Origin: Deinandra increscens subsp. villosa
Lineage: Eukaryota; Streptophyta; Magnoliopsida; Asterales; Asteraceae
Assembly: GCA_039602395.1 (NCBI GenBank)
Contig: JBCNJP010000018.1
Coordinates: forward strand, 1,922,001 to 1,986,000
Direction of reading: 5' to 3'
DNA length: 64,000 bases
The notes beneath the pieces were generated by a model. The model made no database searches, had not been told where the DNA came from, and saw nothing but the letters and a program-made list of their open reading frames with translations. Shown in pieces: positions 1 to 10,720 of this stretch (the first letter of the stretch is position 1; the number at the start of each line of letters is the position of its first letter). Position numbers and translations under genes: made by a program.

Positions 1-55
1 TCCGATGTAGGGTCTGACCTAGATGTAGCCGTCGGTTGCGCTAAGGCACGACGCC
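1..55. other. Left flank of the solo LTR
   Basis: Short unique sequence ending in ACGCC (51-55), which is repeated at 11066-11070 and so marks the target-site duplication of the solo LTR. The locus before insertion ran from base 55 straight into 11071. I see no gene in these 55 bases alone. Confidence 0.6.
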
Positions 56-762
56 TGTAACATCCCGAGTTCTAATATATGAAAATTTTGTTGAATTTAA
101 GCCAAGCCTTGTTATGTGACCTCATTTGTTCTCTAAATTGTTAGCACTTGCCATGTTATGAAAACTTGGGGGATTAAATGTGTAATAGTGAGGTTTAGTT
201 GGAAAATAAACCAAATCTAAAACTAGAGGGGCCTGATGTGTAAATATGGGATTTAGGCTAACAAAATAGAGAGGAGGAAGGGGGAGATCGCAGAATGCGA
301 TCTGCACCTCCACCCAACCTCTCTCCATTCCTTCCATCTCCAAAATTCTACAAAATCAAGCCCCAAGCTGCGAAATTGACCCTAAATCTCAAGTATTAGA
401 AGGATTTTCAAGCCTCACACACTTAGTGGAAGCTTGAAGGTAAGCTCTCCCATGGTTGCATTGTTGGATATTAGATGTCCTGACCCGACCCTTAGCGTAA
501 CCGACCCGGTTTCGACCCGTAAGGGTTACACCGGTGTCAACGAATTAATAATTAATTAAGTGTTAATTAATTAAAAACAAACGGTTTAAATAAATAATAG
601 TTATTTATTTAACGTAACGAAACAATAATTCGTAAAACGTTTACGAGAATTGTCGGCGAATGATTATCTAGTCGTTAAATGGTTAACGGGCTAGAATGAT
701 CATTGGGTTTAAGGGGCTTTAGTCGCGATGGGCCTTGCTTGGAAAAGAAGTCAAGAAAAAAC

Positions 763-770
763 TATAAAAG
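763..770 (+). promoter_or_regulatory. TATA box of the 5' LTR promoter
   Basis: TATAAAAG sits about 150 bp upstream of the LTR ORF and just before a pyrimidine-rich leader, as expected for the U3/R border. The 3' LTR carries the equivalent TATAAAAT at 7761-7768. Transcription would start about 30 bp downstream. Confidence 0.6.
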
Positions 771-909
771 GGAGGGAGGAGAGATTAGAACGTGCCCTAA
801 TCACAACCTCTCTCTTCTCTCCTCCCTCGCGACCGCCGCCCCTCCCTCTCTTTCCCTTCTGATCGGCGCAACCAACCACCACCACTCCGTCGCTTTTCCG
901 ACGAACACG

Positions 910-1476
910 ATGGTGAAACGAGATCCCCGCTTGATTGCCGCCGCAATGAAATTGGAAACCACCGCCGCCGCCGCTAGAGCCACCGCCGCCGTCGAGAGGT
1001 CCGCCGCCGCGGCCCGTGCCGCCGTCGCCGCCGACATCTTCGGCGAGGACCACCGCGAGGTGGTTCTCGCTTTACCCGCGCCACCGAGACCGTTGTTTGA
1101 ACCGTCTCGTGCCGCCACCATCGAACCGGGTGAAAACCCTAAGTGGCCGGCGCCATTGTATGCCGCCGCCGTCACGCCACTACATTCGTCACTTCCACGC
1201 GTGTCGGACGAAATCGATATTGCATCGGTTTCGCCGCCATGCACGACGGAACCGTTCGATTGGAATGCCATGATCCATGGCATATTTTCGTTACCGCCAC
1301 CACCGCCCGTTCATGAGATTAACGCGCCTGTGGTGCCCGAGATGCCGTCTTCAAAGTCGGTTGAAGACTTGACTCGCAGATTCGAGTCGAGCGTTCCCGT
1401 TTGCCCTAGCGCCAGTTCGTCGAACCCCGGTGTCTCGAACGGTTGTTCGGACTCCGCCAAGGTATATCTAATTTGA
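910..1476 (+). CDS. ORF inside the 5' LTR, Ala/Pro-rich, function unknown
   Basis: 188 codons from the first ATG common to both LTRs. An in-frame ATG at 703 lies upstream of the TATA box and is not open in the 3' copy. The product has an Ala-rich N-terminal third, then a Pro/Ser-rich region with a run of prolines. I recognise no domain. The frame lies in the transcribed part of the LTR, so in genomic RNA it would sit upstream of gag. It ends just past an AAG|GTATAT donor-like site (at about 1461), and a TTTATTTTTCAG acceptor-like site follows at about 1513. Between the two LTR copies I count 13 amino-acid changes and 4 silent changes, as expected for neutral drift after insertion. Coding in the living family is therefore unproven. 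Confidence 0.4.
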   Translation: MVKRDPRLIAAAMKLETTAAAARATAAVERSAAAARAAVAADIFGEDHREVVLALPAPPRPLFEPSRAATIEPGENPKWPAPLYAAAVTPLHSSLPRVSDEIDIASVSPPCTTEPFDWNAMIHGIFSLPPPPPVHEINAPVVPEMPSSKSVEDLTRRFESSVPVCPSASSSNPGVSNGCSDSAKVYLI

Positions 1477-1676
1477 TTAGATTATTAAATTAATTGTTTA
1501 ATTTATTTTTCAGTATTTACGCGTACATGGTGATCAGATCCTGTCTAAGGTTTTAATATATTCGCGTTGTAAAACTTGTTTCTTCTGCTGCGAAATTAAT
1601 CTGATTAATTGACCCGTTAATTTATTCGGTAAAAATTAAAACGGGCAACCCGGATACCCACTGTAAAACCCAACAG

Positions 1677-1688
1677 TGGTATCAGAGC
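1677..1688 (+). other. Primer binding site (initiator-Met tRNA)
   Basis: TGGTATCAGAGC lies one base after the LTR end. This is the usual plant Ty1/copia minus-strand primer site, complementary to the 3' end of initiator methionine tRNA. Confidence 0.9.
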
Positions 1689-2115
1689 CACGATCACCGC
1701 GCGTAAATCTGAACCGGTCTTTTCATAACCGGTGGTTCGCAATTTCGATTCGTTTCCAAATTGCGAACGGAAACTTGATTAATTCTATTTAATAAAATTG
1801 TGTGTTACGGCCGACCCCTTTAATTTAATTGTATGGCGCGTTTTATTTTTCTCTGATTGGCCCAATTGTTGGCCAATTGTTGGCCCAATTGTATCTTTAT
1901 TTGGTTTTTGGTGGACCCGCTGTTTTGGGTTTCAAAATTGTAATAGAGCTAGGTTTACTAAGTTGTTATTAAATTTTAATTTTGTAAAAACCAACACTGA
2001 AGATCGAACACTCGCCAAAAAGGAGTCGGAAGGCTAGTGGGAGCTGAACCGGATCCACGAACGCACAGAGATGCCTTCCTTGTGGTTGTTCACCTTTATA
2101 TTGTCATGTCCCATT

Positions 2116-2143
2116 GGTCTTGCTAAATGGCTCTAGCAAGACC
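2116..2143 (+). other. 10-bp perfect stem-loop in the copia leader
   Basis: GGTCTTGCTA (2116-2125) pairs exactly with TAGCAAGACC (2134-2143) around an 8-base loop. Pairing extends outward with one bulged T. It is a candidate RNA structure of the packaged transcript; function is inference. Confidence 0.7.
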
Positions 2144-2370
2144 ATGCCAATATGCCGTTTAACACACAATTGACCATTCGCGACACTTAGATATTTTAAA
2201 TAGGTGATTTAAAATAATTGTCCCGAGTGTTGATAGGGTTTATCGTTTGTGTCTAACGATCACTAAAATATTAAAATTGGTTTTAATATCCCTATCCGGT
2301 AAATAAAAAAATTGATAGTTCATGCCGTCCAAAATCAAGTCTAACTTGGAACGTATTGACCGGAGCATCA

Positions 2371-2528
2371 GTGTTGGAGTATTTCAACACCGCACTTGGT
2401 GCCGAGGGTACCTTCCAAGGTGGGGGCATTGGAGTATTTCAACATCGTGCCAGCCACATTGACCATTTGGGACTACTATCGCTTTCTTCATGTATGTTTG
2501 TAGTGTTGGAGTATTTCAACACCGCACT
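2371..2528 (+). repeat. Three copies of a small hairpin motif in the copia leader
   Basis: The motif GTGTTGGAGTATTTCAACAC folds with GTGTTG pairing CAACAC. Copies start at 2371 and 2503 (both followed by CGCACT), and a diverged copy lies at about 2426-2446 (CATTGGAGTATTTCAACATCG). Spacing is uneven, so this is not a simple tandem repeat. Confidence 0.7.
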
Positions 2529-2847
2529 ATGAATGTATATAGACAAAGTGGGCATGGATGAGGCTAAACGTATCGCAAAATATAATTTATTATATTATAC
2601 GGCCTCATAAACGAGAGTCGCAACTGAGACTTTGAGATTGACAACCGTTGTCAGTTTGGTTACACGAGTTTGCTCCTGAGGCTCATTTGGCGGTCTCAAG
2701 TAAAATCGTCTAATCGAATTCTCAATTTTCTTATTAAATAAATCTTACCAATTTATATAAGAAAATGGTTTACACCGAAAATACTAATTTAAAAAGTACT
2801 TTGCATTATTTCAGAAGGCTATTGAAAACACAGTTCCTCTAAGTTCA

Positions 2848-5800
2848 ATGGTATCTTTGGACCCATTCACTTAGACGAACTTCTTGTCATGGCAAACCCT
2901 CCTAAGGAACATCTTGAAGCTTTTTGGAAAGCTGTATGTTCTTGACCGACCCATCCCGAGCACGCCGTCTTACTTGCTAAACGACCGCTCGCGGATGGAA
3001 ATCCAGAAGCACAGTGATGACTCTCGGGAAGTCACTGAGCTTATGTTATCTAGCATGACACCGGATTTTCGGTATAACTTTACCGATATGGGAGCATATG
3101 AGATCATGAGAAAACTCAAAGATTTGTTTGAGTTGAACCAGAGAGGTGAGCGATGCAAAGCACTTCAACATTTCATGAACTGCCATATGTCACCCAATTC
3201 CTCTGCCTATGATCATGTCATGATGATGAAGGGGTATCGCGACAGACTGATCGACCTCGGCTACTCCATTCCTGAGGGGATGGCTCTTGATGTAGTCCTC
3301 GGATCTTTACCCGAGCATTATCGCTTACATGCGGTAAATTGCTCGGCTCAGACTTTAGATGAGGTTCTGACATTGTTTCCAAATGTCAAGATCAGGACCA
3401 CACCGACTATGCTCAGAGTTGCTGATACAGGTATCACCAAGACCAAGAACAAGGTCAAAGAGACCAAGGGCAAGAAACCATTGGCGCCTCCTCCTCAGGA
3501 ACGTCAATGCTTTGAATGTAATCAGATGGGCCACTGGAAACGTAACTGCCCCGTCTACCTTGCTAAGATCAAGATGACTAGAAACCCCGGTAAGGGTTGC
3601 TCATCAGGTATGTCAATAAATGTTATTGAACTTTTCACTGTTTCCTCCAATGCATGGGTATTTGATACTGGATGTGGTTTTCACATCGTTAATGTTTTGC
3701 AGGAACCTGAAAAGTGGAAAAAGATAGAACAAGGCGGTATGGAGCTCATCGTTGGTGATGGCAAAAGAGTCCCGGTCTTGGCTACCGGCATATATTCTCT
3801 TACATGTCCTACCGGTCTTGTAGTTACTCTAGATAACTGTTTATATGCTCCTGGATTGTCCAGAAACATTATTTTTGTCTCTTCCCTGTTTGAACAAGGT
3901 TTTAAGTACAAGTTTAATGGAAATTCCATTTTTACCTACTTTAACGATATCTTTTATTTCGAGGCTAAACCTCGACATGGTATATATGAGATAATTGTTC
4001 AAACGCAGGATCAACTCTATCATGTTTCTAAAAGAAACAAAGTTGATAACGATTCTTCGTTGTGGCATCATCGACTAGGTCACATAAGCAAAGCTCGCAT
4101 TAAGAAGCTTCAATCTGTAGGGATTCTTGAATCCACTGATGCAGATACCTTCGGTGAATGCGAATCCTGCTTATCTGGAAAATTGACCAAGTCACCCTTC
4201 ACACATGTTGGTGAACGAGCAAATGATCTGTTAGGACTTATACACACTGATGTGTGTGGGCCCTTTTGGACCGAAACAAGAAATCGTGAACGCTACTTCG
4301 TATCTTTCATAGATGACTATAGCAGATTTGCTTATGTCTATCTGATGAAACATAAGCACGAAACTTTTGACAAGTTCAAATTGTTTCAACACGAAGTAGA
4401 AAATCAACTGAATCGAACTATTAAGATACTTCGATCAGATAGAGGTGGCGAGTATCTTAGCAACGAATTCCTCGATCATCTCAAGGCTGGTGGAATTATT
4501 TCACAACCCACTCTTCCCGGTACGCCACAGTTGAATGGCGTTAGTGAAAGGAGGAATCGAACCCTGTTAAACATGGTTCGATCGATGATGTGCAGGACTA
4601 CCTTGTCCCACTCCTTTTGGGGTTATGCTCTCTTGACCGCCGCTCGCCTAATAAATCTGGCACCGACCAAGAAAGTGGATAAGACCCCATATGAGATATG
4701 GCATAATTCTTCTCCTAATCTTTCTTACCTCAGGGTATGGGGATAAGAAGCGTATGTCACTACTGAATCTGAAAACAAGCTCGATCCTCGAGGTGAAAAG
4801 GTGATTTTCATCGGATACTATAGTAATACTGGCTATTACTTTTACCATCCTGATGGAAACAATGTTTCCATCAAAAGGAAGGGTAAGTTCCTTGAGAAAG
4901 AGTTTCTCAACAGAGGAACCAATAGTGATCCAGTGGATCTCGAAGAAGTTCGAGAAACACAAAACCCTGAGACGGTCGCTGGGTCTGACCGACAAGTGGT
5001 TGTCGCCCCGTCAGACCAAAACACAAGCGTTCGCAGGAGCGAAAGGACACACAAGGCACCTGATAGATACCTCTGGCATCTAGAAGGTCCCGATGTCCTA
5101 TTAGTAGCTGACTCAGATGACGAACCTACTAATTACAAAGCTGCTGTGTCAGATCCTGAATCTGACAAATGGCTTGAAGCCATGAACGCCGAGATGCAAT
5201 CCATGCGTGACAATCAAGTATGGGACTTGATTGAGCTACGCCCCGGTTCTCGGGAAGTAGGGAGCAAGTGGATCTTTAAAAGAAAAACTGACATGCATGG
5301 AAATGTGCAAACCTATAAGGCACGGCTTGTTGCAAAAGGTTTCACTCAAACCCAAGGGATTGACTATGACGAAACCTTCTCGCCCGTGGCCATGATCAAA
5401 TCGATCAGGATATTGCTTGCCATAGCCGCATACCATGACTATGAGATATGGCAAATGGATGTCAAAACCGCATTCCTGAACGGACAACTCACTAAGGATG
5501 TCTACATGGTTCAACCTGATGGTTTTGTCAATCCTAAATATCCAAATAGGGTTTGCAAACTGAATAAGTCCATTTATGGACTTAAACAGGCATCTCGAAG
5601 GTGGAATATTCGCTTTGACCAGAAAGTCAAGGAGTTTGGCTTTGCTCAAAATGAAGATGAATTGTGTGTTTACAGAAAGGCAAGTGGGAGCACTATATCA
5701 TTCCTCATATTGTATGTGGATGATATACTGATCATAGGAAACAACATCCCCATGCTTAACGAGGTTAAGGCATGGCTATCATCTTGTTTCGCTATGAAGG

Positions 5801-6702
5801 ATCTTGGGGAAGCCGCTTATATTCTGGGAATAAAGATTCACTGAGATCGATCGAAGCGGCTTCTGGGTCTCAGTCAAAGTACATACATTGACAAGATTAT
5901 AGCACGGTTCAGCATGAGCAACTCCAAGAAAGGAGTCGTCCCTATGACAAAGGGTGCTATCTTGAACAAATCTCAATCTCCTCAAACGGAGAAAGAGATC
6001 AACCAAATGGCTTCGATCCCATTTGCTTCTGCTATAGGCTCAATTATGTATGCCATGCTCTGCACTCGACCAGATGTCTCGTTTGCGTTGAGCCTGACAA
6101 GTCGATACCAACAAAGTCCCGGTCTAGCTCACTGGACTGCTGTAAAGAACATCCTGAAATACCTGAGAAACACAAGTGAGATGTTTTTGGCATATGGAGG
6201 AACTGATGAGCTCGCTGTAAAGTGTTACACCGATGCTAGTTTTCAGACTGACCGAGATGACTCTCGCTCGCAGTCCGGATACGTATTCACCCTCAATGGA
6301 GGTGCTGTTTCGTGGTGTAGCACCAAACAGTCAGTAGTGGCTGATTCCACTACTGAATCTGAATACATAGCCGCCTCAGAAGCTGCCAAGGAAGCAGTAT
6401 GGATGAAGAAGTTCATCACAGATCTCGATGTGGTTCCAAGCGTCAAGCAACCCATCGAGATGATGTGCGATAACACAGGCGCTATTGCTCAAGCCAAAGA
6501 GCCAAGGTCTCATAAGAAGGCCAAGCACGTCCTGAGGAAATTTCACTACATAAGAGAAGTAGTTGAAAGAAATGAAATAAAGATATGCAAAGTAGACACA
6601 GATCAAAACTTAGCTGATCCCTTTACAAAGCCCATGACTCACGAGACTCATGATCGTCACAGAGAAGCGATAGGGCTTAGATTAGCTAAAGACATGTTTT
6701 GA
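2848..6702 (+). pseudogene. gag-pol: Copia gag-pol polyprotein with three in-frame stops
   Basis: One frame runs from ATG 2848 to TGA 6700-6702 and is open except for stops at 2872-2874 (TAG), 4744-4746 (TAA) and 5842-5844 (TGA). From residue 1 at base 2884, order is Gag with a CCHC knuckle (first Cys 209, CX2CX4HX4C), aspartic protease (D261-T-G), integrase with an N-terminal His/Cys region (LWHHRLGH) and catalytic D456, D519 and E555 (the DD35E spacing), then reverse transcriptase with YVDD at bases 5713-5724, and RNase H (YTDASF; STTESEYIA). Order integrase before RT defines Ty1/copia. The TAA replaces a residue in a conserved W-G-x-x-A-Y stretch. The TGA could come from one CGA-to-TGA change. 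There are no frameshifts, so decay is recent. Confidence 0.93.
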
Positions 6703-7449
6703 TTTAGTATTTAGGTGTACGAACATATAACAGTTATCTATACTATTCATATTCCATCGGTAAATGCAATATGAAATTTCATAACTGTGTTCGATGTTAA
6801 TACGTTTAATTAAGACTATTCTGATTTTGAACCTTAAAGGGGTTTAACGTTCAAAGTCACAGACCTCATTAGAGAATGACGTTGGACGTAACTCACGTCA
6901 AGCAATTCAATCATGGAAGTTTTGATTGCTTGATTATTGGTATGCTCTAATGTTTCCTTAGACCTGAGACGTATACTGGAACTCTCGTTTACTGCAGACT
7001 GTTCTTTGATTGTGGTTTCTCGATGTCGCGTAACTGCCATCAATAGGGCTACTTTTGGGAATGGATCTTAGGTTCAGTGGGAGTTGTATGCCTCAAGATG
7101 GGATTTCGTACTATTGCTTCGGCAATAGATAGACATAAAGGCGCCCTCGTTGATTCCAAGTGTGAAGTGTGAGGCCTCACCCAAACTTACTGTGTGTTTG
7201 ATTGGTACACTTCGAATCGGATAACGAGAATGTAATCGATGAATCTAATACATGAGAGTCCATGTCTCATTATTCATCTATGTCTAGAACGGAAAGGAAC
7301 ATATGACAACGGTTACCATAAGTCCTCTATCTGCTTGCTTTACAATCAGATGTACTTTGGCTGTCGACTTAAAGTGTCGAAACTGGTTGGTGTAGCCATG
7401 CATAGCTAGAGTGCCTCTGACTACAACGCTAAAGTGTCGCGATCAGTCC
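6703..7449 (+). other. 3' non-coding region of the copia element
   Basis: About 750 bp between the pol stop and the polypurine tract. No frame, domain or strong repeat is seen. Confidence 0.6.
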
Positions 7450-7460
7450 AAGTGGGAGAT
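7450..7460 (+). other. Polypurine tract
   Basis: AAGTGGGAGAT abuts the 3' LTR start (TGTTGGATA at 7461). Its position and purine content fit the plus-strand primer of a Ty1/copia element. Confidence 0.8.
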
Positions 7461-8675
7461 TGTTGGATATTAGATGTCCTGACCCGACCCTTAGCCTAAC
7501 CGACCCGGTTTCGACCCGTAAGGGTTACACCGGTGTCAACGAACTAATAATTAATTAAGTGTTAATTAATTAAAAACAAACAGTTTAAATAAATAATAGT
7601 TATTTATTTAACGTAACGAAACAATAATTCGTAAAACGTTTACGAGAATTGTCGGCGAATGATTATCTAGTCGTTAAATGGTTAATGGGCTAGAATGATC
7701 ATTGGGTTTAAGGGGCTTTAGTCGCGATGGGCCTTGCTTGGAAAAGAAGTCAAGGAAAACTATAAAATGGAGGGATGAGAGATTAGAACTTGCCCTAATC
7801 ACAACCTCTCTCTTCTCTCCTCCCTCGCGACCGCCGCCCCTCCCTCTCTCTCCCTTCCGATCGGCGCAACCAACCACCACCACTCCGTCGCTTTTCCGAC
7901 GAACACGATGGTGAAACGAGATCACCGCTTGATTGCCGCCGCAATGAAATTGGAAACCACTGTCGCCGCCGCTAGAGCCGCCGCCGCCGCCGAGAGGTCC
8001 GCCGCCGCCGCGGCCCGTGCCGCCGTCGCCACCGACATCTTCGGCGAGGACCACCGCGAGGTGGTTCTCGCTTTACCCGCGCCACCGAGATCGTTGTTTG
8101 AACCGTCTCGTGCCACCACCGTCGAACCGGGTGAAAACCCTAAGTGGCCGGCGCCTTTGTATGCCGCCGCCGTCACGCCACTACATTCGTCGCTTCCACG
8201 CGTGTCGGACGTAATCGATATTGCATCGGTTTCGCCTCCATGCACGACGGAACCGTTCGATTGGAATGCCATGATCCATGGCATGTTTTCGTTACCGCCA
8301 CCACCGCCCGTTCATGAGATGAACGCGCCTGTGGTGCCCGAGATGCCGTCTTCAAAGTCGGTTGAAGACTTGACTCGCAGATTCGAGTCGGGCGTTACCG
8401 TTTGCCCTAGCGCCAGTTCGTCGAACCCCGGTGTCTCGAACGGTTGTTCGGACTCCGCCAAGGTATATCTAATTTGATTAGATTATTAAATTAATTGTTT
8501 AATTTATTTTTCAGTATTTACGCGTACACGGTGATCAGATCTGTCTACGGTTTTAATATATTCGCGTTGTAAAACTTGTTTCTTCCACTGCGAAATTAAT
8601 CTGATTAATTGACCCGTTAATTTATTCGGTAAAAATTAAAACGGGCAACCCGGATACCCACTGTAAAACCCAACA
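7461..8675 (+). repeat. 3' LTR of the copia element
   Basis: 1,215 bp, about 97% identical to 462-1675 by eye, ending CCCAACA before the TGCAT duplication (8676-8680). It keeps the TATA box (7761-7768) and the GC-rich ORF. Confidence 0.95.
7908..8477 (+). CDS. ORF inside the 3' LTR, counterpart of 910-1476
   Basis: 189 codons from the same ATG as in the 5' LTR and the same Ala-rich then Pro-rich protein, longer by one alanine. Thirteen residues differ from the 5' copy and no stop has been gained. The same donor-like AAG|GTATAT and acceptor-like TTTTTCAG follow. In this position the LTR promoter would read out into flanking DNA, so an outward transcript could carry this ORF. No known domain. 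Confidence 0.4.
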   Translation: MVKRDHRLIAAAMKLETTVAAARAAAAAERSAAAAARAAVATDIFGEDHREVVLALPAPPRSLFEPSRATTVEPGENPKWPAPLYAAAVTPLHSSLPRVSDVIDIASVSPPCTTEPFDWNAMIHGMFSLPPPPPVHEMNAPVVPEMPSSKSVEDLTRRFESGVTVCPSASSSNPGVSNGCSDSAKVYLI

Positions 8676-8680
8676 TGCAT

Positions 8681-9346
8681 GTGGTGGGTCAAAAATTTGA
8701 CCCCAATTCTGTGAAAGTGCTTGGGAATTCTGAATCCTATGATGTTAGAAATGTAAAATGTTGCCTAGATAAACTATTAGCTTAGTAATTGGTGTAGTAG
8801 TCACCAATTTCTCTACTTGAACTTGCATGTTGCTAACCACTTTGAATGGCCTTGAATTTGACCCCAACCATGAAAAATTGGAACTTGATATTGCTGCTAT
8901 TTGATGAAATTCTGATGGGTTAGGGGTGTATTTACCTAAACCGTGCAATTGGTTTGATAGGAAGTTCATGCGAATGAAATTGGTGTATGTATGTAGGAAT
9001 GCACACCATGTGCTCGATGAAATTCCCAGATGACACCTGCATATGGCTAGATGACTAAATTGTTATGATTCATACTTAATTGATCATGGGTAGTGTACTT
9101 ACTAAATTTGATGTTCATATGCAAGTGATACATTATGTGATTTGCTTGACCCATTTAGAAATGTAAAATGTTGATGTATTGGGTAGATTGATAAACTCCC
9201 TAAATGTTTAATGTGTTTGTGCATGAGAAGTCTTGATAATGAAGCTTGATAGCATGTTAGTTAGTACATGAACGTGTAATATCATGACACCATGACAATT
9301 AGGGTAAGTTGATCTTTGTAATAGAGTCCTAATAGTGTGATGGACT
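8681..9346. other. Middle part of the solo LTR, non-coding
   Basis: Continuation of the solo LTR between the copia element and the hAT element. AT-rich, with no frame or repeat that I can support. Confidence 0.5.
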
Positions 9347-9855
9347 CAGGGCCGGTCCTGAGAATTTGGATGCTCAGGGCGCGAGTCGAAAATATGCCCC
9401 CTATTAAAAAATTTAAATAGTACAACACAAAGTTTTAAGGGTTTGGAACCTAGTCAAGCTAGGCGGCTCATCCCCACACCGTTGGAGTCTGGAGAATGAG
9501 AGATTGAGAATTTGAGATCGATGTCCGCTGATCAGCCTGATCGTTCGAACGTTTAGTTTTCCAAATTCCAATTTACGGCGAGCAATTTTCGTAAATACTC
9601 AATTAGTTTTTTTTTATCGGCCACCACTAATACGTAATTAGTTTTCCAGCAAGCAATTTCCAATTTCCAAATTCCAAGGTCCATTGATCACTTATCAGCC
9701 ATTCAACCCTCTAGCTCTAAGGCACTAACCCACTAATACTATTGGGCTTAAAATAATAATCCACTAATACTATTGGGCTTAAAAAAAATGTTGCCCCTTA
9801 TCTGTGTGATGCCCTGGGCTGTAGCCCAGCTGGCCCAGGCCCAGGGCCGGCCCTG
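9347..9855. mobile_element. Non-autonomous hAT element (509 bp)
   Basis: The ends are inverted: CAGGGCCGGTCCTG at the left and the complement of CAGGGCCGGCCCTG at the right. The flanking 8-bp duplication GATGGACT is exact (9339-9346 and 9856-9863). An 8-bp TSD with CAGGG termini is diagnostic of hAT transposons. There is no transposase, so it is a deletion derivative or MITE. A short direct repeat around CACTAATACTATTGGGCTTA lies near the right end. Confidence 0.9.
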
Positions 9856-10596
9856 GATGGACTCAATAGGCAATCAAGGTGAAGGTGGTGATCCATTGGC
9901 CCACGCCGGAGGCAGCGGAAGCTCGAGCTCACGAGATAATGTATTCTTACTCACTAAGTAGTTGTGCTTAATATGGTTTTGTCCATTACGGAGTAACTCA
10001 AATAAAAACTTGGGCCTAGTGCATAGTTGTGCATACCCAAGGCTTGTAGGAGTCATGGGGTGCCAAGGGGTTGCACGCCCATTGGTTAGTTTTAGTTGTA
10101 GTAAGTGAGGTCCCCCAAACGCTATGTTCGCCATAAAGGTTCATGGGAGCCTAGGCTAAAGCAAGCCGGGGACCAAGGGTGCCATAGGGGCCTAGATGAG
10201 TTCATCAAGTGGCGTTGTTGCCCACGGATTCGATGGAATCCAAATGCGGGGGTACAAAACACCATTGATAGCTACATGAGATCTCCTATGGTGCAAATCA
10301 TATCAATTAGAGGTTTGGGTAAGAATACGAATGTTAAGCAGGTTGTCTATGGTCAATTCAGCTATAGGATATCAATATGGAACACAAATGTGTAAATGCC
10401 TAGTAAGCGGGTCAAACGGGTTGGATTTTTGGCAAGTAACCGGTATGTGTTAATTGTTTTAGCGCTTGGTAATGATGTATGTACTTGCAAACCTGGTGCG
10501 GGTATTGATTTCAAATGGTTGCAGGTCCTACGGGTGAACCAAGCACACCCCAATTGAGCCTTGGGCTTAAAATGCAAGAAAATGGAGGAATGTGAC

Positions 10597-10720
10597 CTGT
10601 AGCCACCGTAGCTTACGGTGGCCACAGGAGTGAAAGTCACCGTGGGCCAGCATCAGGCTACCGTAAGGTAGCCAGGGGCCACCGTAGCTTACGGTAGCCA
10701 CCGTAGCTTACGGTGAGCCC
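10597..10720. repeat. Palindromic CCACCGTA-GCT-TACGGTGG cluster
   Basis: A near-perfect palindrome (10602-10622, arms GCCACCGTA and TACGGTGGC) is followed by CTACCGTAAGGTAG and by two more CACCGTAGCTTACGG units (about 10680-10715). Outer CTGT/ACAG bases extend the first hairpin. It lies within the solo LTR. Confidence 0.7.

Larger units (their letters stand above)
462..1675 (+). repeat. 5' LTR of the copia element
   Basis: 1,214 bp, TG...CA ends, nearly identical to 7461-8675. An AT-rich first half holds a TATA box (763-770). A GC-rich middle holds an open frame (910-1476) followed by splice-site-like sequences, and an AT-rich tail ends AAAACCCAACA. The 3-bp length difference in the GC-rich part is a whole codon. 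Confidence 0.95.
1689..2847 (+). other. Copia leader between primer site and gag, with stem-loops
   Basis: About 1.16 kb without a convincing frame. It holds a near-perfect stem-loop (2116-2143) and three copies of a small hairpin (2371-2528), listed separately. Just before gag, a TTTCAG at about 2810 resembles a splice acceptor. Packaging and dimerisation signals are expected in such leaders, but their position here is inference. Confidence 0.6.
462..8675 (+). mobile_element. Ty1/copia LTR retrotransposon, complete with TSD, coding region broken
   Basis: An 8.2-kb element inserted in the solo LTR. The target duplication TGCAT is exact (457-461 and 8676-8680). LTRs are 462-1675 and 7461-8675, both TGTTGGATA...CCCAACA. 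The primer site matches plant initiator-Met tRNA, and a purine-rich tract precedes the 3' LTR. Internal order is leader, gag, protease, integrase, reverse transcriptase, RNase H, which is Ty1/copia. I count about 34 differences between the LTRs (about 2.8%), so insertion is of the order of 1 million years old under an assumed rate of 1.3e-8. Three in-frame stops make it non-autonomous now. I do not assign a lineage. Confidence 0.95.

Noticed and set aside
751..1283. Long minus-strand frames over the copia LTR GC-rich part (also 7674-8284)
   Set aside because: They are Gly/Ala-rich shadows of the plus-strand GC-rich segment and oppose the TATA box and element direction.
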